The notes below the pieces were generated by a model. It was given only the letters and a program-made list of their open reading frames with translations, did no database searches and was not told the origin of the DNA. Positions 1 to 6,174 of a DNA stretch of 16,363 nucleotides are shown piece by piece (position 1 is the first letter of the stretch; every line of letters begins with the position of its first letter). The position numbers and the translations under genes are program-made. Origin of the DNA: JBBAFB01 sp041655595 (GTDB lineage Bacteria > Bacillota > DULZ01); the NCBI GenBank assembly GCA_041655595.1, contig JBBAFB010000038.1, positions 1 through 16,363 on the forward strand, in the 5' to 3' direction.

Positions 1-388
1 AATGGCCTCCCGTTTTGTTCTCCATAAATCTGTTCACAAAATCCACAACATTTCTCGGGCAGGCTTGGCCCTGCTTGATTGTTAAAATCATGCCGGGGTA
101 GATTAAATCGGGATTATTTACTTGCGGGTTTAGTCTGATGACTTGCTGCAAGGGCACCCCGAATTCCCGGGCTATATTCCACATAGTGTCTCCGGGCCGT
201 ACCGCCCTCTGTACTTCAGAAACCGGATTTCTTTGGTGGGGAAGGGGCAGAATTACTATCTGGCCGGGAAAGATCCGGTTAGGATCTTGAATTTGCGGGT
301 TAACTGCTAACAGGCGTTCAAGCGGAACCCTGTTCTGTTTGCTTAAACCTGCTAATGTATCATTGGGCTGGACAACTACATAGGGCAT
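1..388 (-). CDS. LysM-domain protein, partial (runs off left edge)
   Basis: Reading leftward from an ATG at 388, the frame stays open for 129 codons to the window edge, so the C-terminus is missing. Two LysM repeats are visible. The first, at about residues 2-46, begins YVVVQPNDTL and ends FPGQIVILP. The second, at about 60-105, has RPGDTMWNIAREF followed by NPQVNNPDLIYPGMILTI. LysM modules bind N-acetylglucosamine-containing glycans such as peptidoglycan or cortex. There is no signal peptide: the protein starts directly with the first repeat, as in several clostridial spore-coat or cortex-associated LysM proteins. A strong AAAGGAGG site lies 7 bases upstream of the ATG. The gene diverges from the sporulation amidase gene cwlD, which fits a spore-envelope role, but that is inference. 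What follows residue 129 (another LysM, a hydrolase domain, or nothing) cannot be seen. Confidence 0.85.
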   Translation of the reverse strand, partial: MPYVVVQPNDTLAGLSKQNRVPLERLLAVNPQIQDPNRIFPGQIVILPLPHQRNPVSEVQRAVRPGDTMWNIAREFGVPLQQVIRLNPQVNNPDLIYPGMILTIKQGQACPRNVVDFVNRFMENKTGGH

Positions 389-411
389 AAAAAAGCCTCC
401 TTTGTTCAGTG

Positions 412-461
412 GCTATTTAAATAGCTTCTTAGCATAATATATGCCGTCATTAGTCCTAATG
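412..461. promoter_or_regulatory. Cluster of three short palindromes upstream of the LysM gene
   Basis: Three dyads follow each other: GCTATTTAAATAGC (412-425, perfect), GCATAATATATGC (432-444, 5-bp arms around ATA) and CATTAGTCCTAATG (448-461, 6-bp arms around TC). They lie between the divergent LysM and cwlD starts, where operators or promoter elements would sit. The minus-strand reading of the middle one contains CATATATTA, which matches the CATANNNTA -10 pattern of the late mother-cell factor SigK, but no convincing -35 lies at the right distance. Function is inferred only from position and symmetry. Confidence 0.35.
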
Positions 462-502
462 CCAAAGTTTTGTTCATATATTTCTCCTGTTGCCGGGGTA
501 GA

Positions 503-532
503 GGTTATGGACCGCTGCTGAGGGGCATATCT
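503..532 (+). promoter_or_regulatory. Weak candidate SigE-like promoter of cwlD
   Basis: GGTTATGG (503-510) and GCATATCT (525-532), separated by 14 bases, loosely resemble the SigE -35 (GTMATATT) and -10 (CATACANT) elements. In Bacillus cwlD is made during sporulation, so a mother-cell promoter is expected here. Predicted start of transcription would fall near 539, in the middle of the palindrome at 531-547. The match is partial. Confidence 0.25.
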
Positions 533-547
533 ATTTAATATAAATAG
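531..547. repeat. Perfect palindrome CTATTTA-ATA-TAAATAG before cwlD
   Basis: A dyad with 7-bp perfect arms and a 3-base centre sits 26-42 bases before the cwlD start codon. Its half-site CTATTT/AAATAG is also found in the palindrome at 412-425, which lies at a similar distance from the divergent LysM gene. It may be an operator or a short hairpin in the 5' leader. Confidence 0.5.
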
Positions 548-572
548 GAAAAACTTCAGGAGGTTGGCAATT

Positions 573-1283
573 ATGGGAAGGTTGACAATGGCTATTTTTG
601 TGCCGAGACGCGGGTTGGTAATGGCTGGCGCTATATTGCTAGCACTGGTTATTGGTTTTTTATCCTTAGACTATTGGATTACATACCAAAAGGAGCAGGC
701 AGTTTTGGCCAGTGGTGCTAATGTAATTTTGGACCCCGGTCATGGTGGTGTGGATCCGGGCGCTTTAACAGGTGATATCAAAGAGAAGGATATTGTGTTG
801 GATGTGGTAAAAAGAATGAACACCTATCTGGAGGCTCAGGGTTATTCAGTTCTTTTGACGAGGGATGCGGATGTGGATTTGGGTGGCGAATTGACGAAGG
901 GTAGGCATAGGAGGGATTTAGAGGCCCGATTGGATGTAATTAACCGTGGTCAAGTGGCAATCAGCATTCATTGCAATACCATCCACGACAGCTCTCAAAA
1001 GGGTGCGGTAGTTTTTTTTCAAAAAGGCTCAGAAGCAGGGGAGGAGTTAGCGAGGGCAGTTTTAAAGGAGCTTAATAAGGTTCAATTATTAAATGCTAAC
1101 CTACCTCTCCCCAGGGAAAACCTTTTTTTATTAAGAACGGCAAAAATACCGGTTATAATCGTGGAGCTGGGGTTTCTATCCAACCAGGAGGATACGGGCA
1201 AACTAAAGGATGAGGGTTTTCGCCAACAACTGGCGGAAGCAATCTCTAAAGGTATTATTAATTACTTGCAAGCTGGGCAGTAG
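573..1283 (+). CDS. cwlD: N-acetylmuramoyl-L-alanine amidase CwlD (spore cortex)
   Basis: A 236-residue Amidase_3 family zinc enzyme. CwlD removes peptide side chains from muramic acid so that muramic delta-lactam can form in spore cortex, a step needed for germination. An N-terminal hydrophobic segment (about residues 14-33) is an uncleaved anchor or signal; the catalytic domain begins near residue 48. Zinc ligands are visible as H57 (in DPGHGG), E71 (in KEKD) and H133 (in SIHCN); the catalytic glutamate is E198 in VELGFLSN. SIHCN replaces the commoner SIHAN. I chose the ATG at 573 because AGGAGG at 558-563 is 9 bases upstream; an in-frame TTG at 564 lies right against that site. The gene overlaps the 3' end of convergent comB by 26 bp. 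General autolysin amidases share this fold, but the small single-domain form with an N-terminal anchor favours CwlD. Confidence 0.9.
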   Translation: MGRLTMAIFVPRRGLVMAGAILLALVIGFLSLDYWITYQKEQAVLASGANVILDPGHGGVDPGALTGDIKEKDIVLDVVKRMNTYLEAQGYSVLLTRDADVDLGGELTKGRHRRDLEARLDVINRGQVAISIHCNTIHDSSQKGAVVFFQKGSEAGEELARAVLKELNKVQLLNANLPLPRENLFLLRTAKIPVIIVELGFLSNQEDTGKLKDEGFRQQLAEAISKGIINYLQAGQ

Positions 1284-2022
1284 GGTGAAGAAGTATTTGA
1301 TCCTTTACAAATAAGGGTAGAATCGGATAGCGATTGGTGTCCGAACAAAATTGAACATCGCTTATTTTTTCTTTCGCTATTAGACGACGTCCATTGGTCC
1401 CTTCCCTGATTATGACCGAATCCAGATGAAAATGCCTGGCTATATTCAGGGCTGTTAATGCACTGTCATCAAGCTGCCAGCTACTGCCTTTCGTACTGTT
1501 TAATAGCTCATGAAGCATTAACCCCGCCGCATAAAAATCCTCAAAGGCAAACTCGTTTTTAACACCTGCGCAAATAATGGTAAAGGCGGCCTCCCTCATT
1601 AAATGACTGACTATAGCACTTTGGTTAAGTAGGCTGGCAATCAGTATTTTTTTTGCGCCCGCTTCTTTGCTATGGACCATTGCCTTAGTGCCGTTGGTAG
1701 TTGTAAAAATAATAATGTGATCAAAAATTGCCTGATTCGTATATTCCAAGGGTGAATTTCCCAAATGAAAACCGGTAATCTTTTCCCCTTGACGTTCACC
1801 CCCCAATAAAACCGGCAAGCCTGTGCTTTTCAAACGATGGTAAAGAAGAAAAGCTTCTTCAGATGTCAACACGGGAATTATTGAGCGGGCACCATGGGCC
1901 AAGGCGGCTGTGATGGTGGAGCTTGCCCTGAGCACATCATAGATGACTACTGAAGAATTAATGGGAATTTTGCTGGTTTTCAGCTCTCCGGCGGTTAATA
2001 CCATTTTGATAGTCTTTTCCAT
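1258..2022 (-). CDS. comB: 2-phosphosulfolactate phosphatase ComB
   Basis: ComB hydrolyses (R)-2-phospho-3-sulfolactate to sulfolactate, the second step of the coenzyme M / sulfolactate pathway. Family signatures are visible: an acidic-pocket motif YDVLRASSTI near residues 28-37 (D29, R32), GGERQGEKITGFHLGNSP in the middle and FTTTNGTKA after it. The 254-residue length is normal for the family. The ATG at 2022 follows a modest GAGAGAG purine stretch; an in-frame ATG at 2040 has no recognisable ribosome site, so I prefer 2022. The gene follows comA with a 37-base gap on the same strand, so they are probably one operon. Its last 26 bases overlap the 3' end of cwlD on the opposite strand. Magnesium dependence is known for the family and not visible here. 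Confidence 0.9.
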   Translation of the reverse strand: MEKTIKMVLTAGELKTSKIPINSSVVIYDVLRASSTITAALAHGARSIIPVLTSEEAFLLYHRLKSTGLPVLLGGERQGEKITGFHLGNSPLEYTNQAIFDHIIIFTTTNGTKAMVHSKEAGAKKILIASLLNQSAIVSHLMREAAFTIICAGVKNEFAFEDFYAAGLMLHELLNSTKGSSWQLDDSALTALNIARHFHLDSVIIREGTNGRRLIAKEKISDVQFCSDTNRYPILPLFVKDQILLHPTAQLASN

Positions 2023-2059
2023 GTCAACTCTCTCTTTCATTGTTAATCGGAACAGTTTT

Positions 2060-2905
2060 TTATTGCAATGCCTCCAATTTGGGCAGCAGCCGCAAGGCAG
2101 AATCGTGAGGGGATTTTATTTTTGTTAAAAGGGTGCGCAGGGTATCACCCCTAAGGCCGAGTCTTAGGGATTCTAATGCTAGTATTTCTTGAGGAGCAAT
2201 GTTTCCCAAGTTTACATTGGTGCCGAAAAGATTAATAAGTTTATGTTGCTGGCTTTTCAAAGGGGCCTCCCAGATTAATAGATCAATGTTAATTTGATTT
2301 TTTATTAAAAATTCCAGTTCATCTTCTTTAATTGCCCCCTGCTGATCATAGAGCATAACTCCCTTCCCTGATTCCCTGCCTTCTACAATTACTTTTGTAG
2401 CACCTGCTTCCAGATCAGCTTTAATCTGTTCCCTAAAAACAGCCATTTCCACCATATCCCTGGGATCCTTTTTCCCAATTTCCGTGATTACATCAAGACC
2501 CGCTTTTTTTGCTTTTTTGATCTCAGCCGCCCTTTTAGCAGACGGCAACTCTATTGTTCCATCTGAAATTTCGATACTTGTAAAACCGTAATCCAACAGC
2601 AACTCATACAAAGCATCTGTTTTGTTCTGTAAATAGGTAATTTCAAAGAAGGTACCCCCGGGAAAGATTTGGATATCGGCTTTTCTTGCGGCGGAAATTT
2701 TTTGGCGTAGTATAGTATCGGAATAAAGCAGAGATGTGCCAAAACCCAGCTTAACCATATCTATATAATTTCCTGCAAGCGTGATAAGGTCGGTAAAATC
2801 AGTAAATCCTAAACCTTTATCAATAATCATTGATAAGCCGGTTTTGCGGGGCTTCTCGGATCTGCAGTCAATGGGAAACTTAACCAGATCATTTAGTTTA
2901 TTCAA
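2060..2905 (-). CDS. comA: Phosphosulfolactate synthase ComA
   Basis: ComA adds sulfite to phosphoenolpyruvate, making (R)-2-phospho-3-sulfolactate. The family is a TIM barrel related to Bacillus YitD. Family-like stretches in order are GLSMIIDKGLG, YIDMVKLGFGTS, FPGGTFFE, GFTSIEISDGTIELP, VITEIGKKDP, a KVIVEGRESG segment and a C-terminal LGLRGDTLR. Length is 281 residues, usual for the family. The start is probably the TTG at 2905, 9 bases after a clean AAGGAG; the in-frame TTG at 2914 abuts that site and is too close. In methanogens ComA/ComB feed coenzyme M, but in spore-forming Bacillus the YitC/YitD pair makes the 3-sulfolactate found in spores. With cwlD adjacent, the spore role is the better inference here. 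No coenzyme M genes are seen nearby. Confidence 0.92.
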   Translation of the reverse strand: MNKLNDLVKFPIDCRSEKPRKTGLSMIIDKGLGFTDFTDLITLAGNYIDMVKLGFGTSLLYSDTILRQKISAARKADIQIFPGGTFFEITYLQNKTDALYELLLDYGFTSIEISDGTIELPSAKRAAEIKKAKKAGLDVITEIGKKDPRDMVEMAVFREQIKADLEAGATKVIVEGRESGKGVMLYDQQGAIKEDELEFLIKNQINIDLLIWEAPLKSQQHKLINLFGTNVNLGNIAPQEILALESLRLGLRGDTLRTLLTKIKSPHDSALRLLPKLEALQ

Positions 2906-3047
2906 ATTAGTCAACTCCTTAGTAAGAAGGTGGTTTTTGTTTTAATCTATTCCCGGGGCTCGGGTCAGGTGACTAGGAAAACAGTGGTAAAATCTTATGT
3001 TACCGGCCTCATACTAAAATTTTTTAGACCGGTTGCCGATAAACGGT

Positions 3048-3076
3048 TTGCAGAAGGTAAGTTAACGCATTATAAT
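3048..3076 (+). promoter_or_regulatory. SigA-type promoter of typA
   Basis: TTGCAG (3048-3053) and a perfect TATAAT (3071-3076) are separated by 17 bases. Transcription would start near 3083, leaving a leader of about 28 bases that contains the AAGGG ribosome site at 3098-3102. An initiation codon at 3090 would then be only about 7 bases from the 5' end, which supports translation from 3111. Confidence 0.6.
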
Positions 3077-3110
3077 AATAAGGGATTTTATGTGTAGAAG
3101 GGATATGTTT

Positions 3111-4892
3111 ATGGAACAGAATAATTTACGCAACCTTGCCATTATTGCTCATGTGGACCATGGCAAAACTACCTTGGTTAACGGGATGTTAAAACAAAGC
3201 GGACTTTTTCATGACAGGCAGCAAATTGAGGATAGAGTTTTGGATAGTAATGAGTTGGAAAAGGAAAGAGGCATTACAATTTTGGCTAAGAATACTTCCA
3301 TACCGTTTAGGGAGTATAAATTTAACATTGTTGATACCCCCGGACATGCCGATTTTGGGGGGGAGGTAGAGAGAATAGTGCAGATGGTGGATGGGGTGTT
3401 GTTGGTGGTAGATGCCTTTGAGGGACCAATGCCCCAAACAAGATTTGTACTCAGCAAAGCTTTAGCCGCAAAGTTAAAACCTATCGTGGTTATTAACAAA
3501 ATTGATAGACCTAATGCTAGGCCCAAGGAGGTTTTGGATCAGGTGCTGGACCTGTTTATAGAATTGGCCGCAGATGATTCCCAATTGGACTTTCCGGTGG
3601 TTTATTCCGTAGCAAAAAACGGTGTAGCTACCCTAGACCTTGATTTGCCTGCTACTGATTTGAAGCCTTTGTTTGAAACCATTATTGCCCATATTCCTGC
3701 ACCCGGGGGGGACTTGCATGCCTCCTTTCAAATGGGAATTGCAATGGTTGAACAAGATAGCTACTTGGGACGAAAAGGAATCGGCCGTATCGCTAATGGT
3801 TCAGTCTATGCCAAACAGGAGGTAGTTATTTTAAATAATGATGGCTCGGAACGAAAAGGGCAAATTACAGGTGTTTTTACTTTTGACGGTTTAAAGGAGG
3901 TATCTGCTAAAAACGCCACCTGCGGAGAAATTGTCCTGGTAACCGGGCTTGGAGATCTAAATGTAGGTGAAACCGTGGCCGATGTTGATAATCCCAAGCT
4001 TTTGCCAATGGTTGAAATAGATGAACCAACCGTCAGCATAACCTTTCAGGTTAATAAAAGTCCCTTTGCGGGACAAGATGGGCAATATATTACCTCTAGA
4101 CGGCTGGGGGAACGATTATTTAAAGAAGCAAAAGGGGATGTAAGTTTAAGGGTAGCAGAAACGGAATCTCCGGAAATATTTCAAGTTGCGGGCCGGGGAG
4201 AATTGCATCTTTCCATTTTAATTGAAAAAATGAGGCGGGAAGGTTTTGAGTTTGAGGTTTCACGCCCCCAAGTGATCAAAAAAGAAGTAGGGGGGGAAGT
4301 ATGTGAGCCTATTGAAGAATTGTATTTGGAGGTAGAAGACGAATATGTGGGGTTTTCCATTGAAAGTTTGGGTGTTAGAAAAGGTGAGCTGCAAAAAATA
4401 GAAGCCAAGGCGGCCGGCTGGACAAACTTAAAATTTTTAATCCCTACTAGGGGCTTGTTTGGCTTCAGATCAGAGTTTATGACCGGGACCAAGGGGACAG
4501 GCATTATGCACCACGCATTTCACCATTTTGCCCCTTGGCGCGGGGATATTATGAGCAGAACCAGGGGTGCCTTGGTAGCTTTTGAAACAGGCGAAGCTAC
4601 CTCTTATGGCATTGAACATGCCCAAGAAAGAGGAGAGCTCTTTATTACTCCCGGTGAAAAGACCTACAGGGGAATGATTGTCGGAGAAAATGCCAGGCCC
4701 GGGGATTTGTTAATTAACGTGTCTAAAAAGAAACAATTAACTAATATCAGAAGCTCTACCTCGGACATAGCTATTAAACTTGTACCGCCAAGAATAATGG
4801 GTTTAGAGAAATCTTTGGAGTTCATTGATAATGATGAATTGTTGGAGGTTACTCCAAAATATTTAAGGATGCGAAAAAGAACTATTACCTAG
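3111..4892 (+). CDS. typA: Ribosome-associated translational GTPase TypA/BipA
   Basis: A 593-residue GTPase of the TypA/BipA branch of translation factors, which binds the 70S ribosome at the EF-G site and helps 50S assembly and stress or cold adaptation. GTP-binding motifs: AHVDHGKTT (A13-T21), ERGITI (G2), DTPGH (D75-H79) and NKID (N129-D132). Domain II follows near 200-290, then the EF-G-like domains III and V and the TypA-specific C-terminal domain, with GTKGTGIMHH and RGELFITPGEKTYRGMIVGE as family hallmarks. The start at 3111 gives MEQNNLRN, like most TypA N-termini, and has AAGGG 8 bases upstream; in-frame ATGs at 3090 and 3105 are alternatives. It converges on the DUF4363 gene with 6 bases between the stop codons and no terminator hairpin. 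Confidence 0.96.
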   Translation: MEQNNLRNLAIIAHVDHGKTTLVNGMLKQSGLFHDRQQIEDRVLDSNELEKERGITILAKNTSIPFREYKFNIVDTPGHADFGGEVERIVQMVDGVLLVVDAFEGPMPQTRFVLSKALAAKLKPIVVINKIDRPNARPKEVLDQVLDLFIELAADDSQLDFPVVYSVAKNGVATLDLDLPATDLKPLFETIIAHIPAPGGDLHASFQMGIAMVEQDSYLGRKGIGRIANGSVYAKQEVVILNNDGSERKGQITGVFTFDGLKEVSAKNATCGEIVLVTGLGDLNVGETVADVDNPKLLPMVEIDEPTVSITFQVNKSPFAGQDGQYITSRRLGERLFKEAKGDVSLRVAETESPEIFQVAGRGELHLSILIEKMRREGFEFEVSRPQVIKKEVGGEVCEPIEELYLEVEDEYVGFSIESLGVRKGELQKIEAKAAGWTNLKFLIPTRGLFGFRSEFMTGTKGTGIMHHAFHHFAPWRGDIMSRTRGALVAFETGEATSYGIEHAQERGELFITPGEKTYRGMIVGENARPGDLLINVSKKKQLTNIRSSTSDIAIKLVPPRIMGLEKSLEFIDNDELLEVTPKYLRMRKRTIT

Positions 4893-4898
4893 GTGGGT

Positions 4899-5279
4899 TT
4901 AAAAGATATTGTGTAATTGCAGGTGGTGTTTGCCGGGTATATGTTGCAATAAAAACTTTAAGGCGGATAACTCCGCTAAGGAGTCGCCGAGTTCCTCAGA
5001 TTTAATATAACTTTTTAATTTTGCTACGGTTAATTCGATTTCATCAGTTTCACTATGATTTAAAATTATAGTCCAGCGTTTTTCAACCTTTTCCCAAAGG
5101 GAGCTGATGCTTTTTAAAGGTTTTTCGGCCGCCGCCCAGTTTTCGTTGGTAACGATTTTTTCTAGGCTGTCAACTAGGCTGAGCATTTCCTGGGAGGTAT
5201 CTTCTAAATAAGAAAGGGTAAACCAAGAAAAGACTATGATGCCGACCAGCAAAGTGAAGGTGAAAATAATAGTTCGCAT
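4899..5279 (-). CDS. DUF4363 family membrane-anchored protein
   Basis: 126 residues with one N-terminal hydrophobic segment (about 3-25) and a helical, charged remainder with spaced leucines and tryptophans, including NENWAAAEKPLKSISSLWEKVEKRW. This pattern matches DUF4363, small proteins of unknown function found in clostridial spore formers next to DUF421 genes. The anchor plus soluble domain suggests it faces the outside of the membrane, or the intermembrane space in a forespore. Its ATG directly follows the TAA of the DUF421 gene (TAAATG), so translation is probably coupled; a purine stretch AGAAAGGA lies about 10 bases upstream inside the DUF421 coding end. Partnership with the DUF421 protein is inferred from the coupling. 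Confidence 0.7.
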   Translation of the reverse strand: MRTIIFTFTLLVGIIVFSWFTLSYLEDTSQEMLSLVDSLEKIVTNENWAAAEKPLKSISSLWEKVEKRWTIILNHSETDEIELTVAKLKSYIKSEELGDSLAELSALKFLLQHIPGKHHLQLHNIF

Positions 5280-5972
5280 TTAGTTGCTGTCCTTTCTGTA
5301 TTTATTCTTGGCTTGGAGCCAGAGTTTGCCATTGCCGGTCAGGGCGGCAAACAGAATTTGTTTGGGGCTGTTGTAGCCGCTATTTTTAAGCATTTGCAAA
5401 AGATCTTCCTTGTTTAGTTTGGCGGCCTCCAGATTGACATGGTTGATAACGCCGTCCATGATTAAGGTGAGGGGCAGATCCTCGTAGCTGGGGTTTATCT
5501 GAAAATCTTGCGGTATGGCAGGTCTTTTTTGAGGCTTGGGAATAATGCTTAATTTGCCGCTGGTTTCCAAAATGGCATATTCCACGTCTGAAATATTCGG
5601 GAAATTTTTTTCGCGCAGTTGCTCAAGCAAATCATTAGTGTTGTAACGCAATCGCATTAATTCTTGTTCGACAATTTGTCCTTTTTCAATTACTACACTG
5701 GGAGTGCCACAAAGAATGGTTCTGACACTATAGCTTTTCATAGATAGATAGGAAAAGGTAACTTGAATTATAAGTAAAGTGATAATAGGAATAATACCCG
5801 CTAGTAAAGGGATTCCCGTTTCCTGCATTGGTACCGCAGCTAATTCTGAAATCATAATAGCGATTACCAATTCAAAGGGTTGCAATTCCCCTATTTGCCT
5901 TTTTCCCATAATGCGCATGACTGTAATTACCAGTAAATACAAAATAATAGTTCGGATAAAACTGATGAACAA
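5280..5972 (-). CDS. DUF421 (YetF/YdfS-like) membrane protein
   Basis: A 230-residue membrane protein of the DUF421 family. About three membrane helices come first (roughly residues 3-20, 33-50 and 57-75), with the signature VMRIMGKRQIGELQPFELV between the first two. A cytosolic domain follows with SYSVRTILCGTPSVVIEKG, the LRYNTNDLLEQLREKN segment and a C-terminal region that includes PLTLIMDGVINHVNLE. Related proteins in Bacillus (YetF, the '2Duf' protein) are tied to spore-membrane properties and heat resistance; function here is inferred. The open frame reaches up to 6101, but the start is probably the TTG at 5972: a strong GGAGG lies 8 bases upstream and translation from it begins MFISFIRTI, as in family members. 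The extra upstream 43 residues are polar and unlike the family. It is cotranscribed with the downstream DUF4363 gene. Confidence 0.85.
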   Translation of the reverse strand: MFISFIRTIILYLLVITVMRIMGKRQIGELQPFELVIAIMISELAAVPMQETGIPLLAGIIPIITLLIIQVTFSYLSMKSYSVRTILCGTPSVVIEKGQIVEQELMRLRYNTNDLLEQLREKNFPNISDVEYAILETSGKLSIIPKPQKRPAIPQDFQINPSYEDLPLTLIMDGVINHVNLEAAKLNKEDLLQMLKNSGYNSPKQILFAALTGNGKLWLQAKNKYRKDSN

Positions 5973-6174
5973 ATTTGCTACCTCCAACCGACTGTGATCT
6001 TGAAACAATGCAATATTATAATTATCTCCTGGAAAGACTATTTTATATGCATAATAAAATTTTCGGATTTTTTGTTTTTCATGTGTAACTGAATTAGACA
6101 ATTAGGTGAAAAATGTCTGTCGTGAGCGTATTTACCCTTTAAGAATCAAAAAATTAGTTAAGGAGAAATGACAA

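Noticed and set aside
3189..4504. Several minus-strand open frames of 77-107 codons inside typA
   Set aside because: They lie wholly under a conserved GTPase gene, lack ribosome sites and have no family-like sequence.
6015..6043. Minus-strand TATAAT upstream of the DUF421 gene as its promoter
   Set aside because: The hexamer 17 bases upstream is AAATAG, a poor -35, and the region is AT-rich; not strong enough to list.
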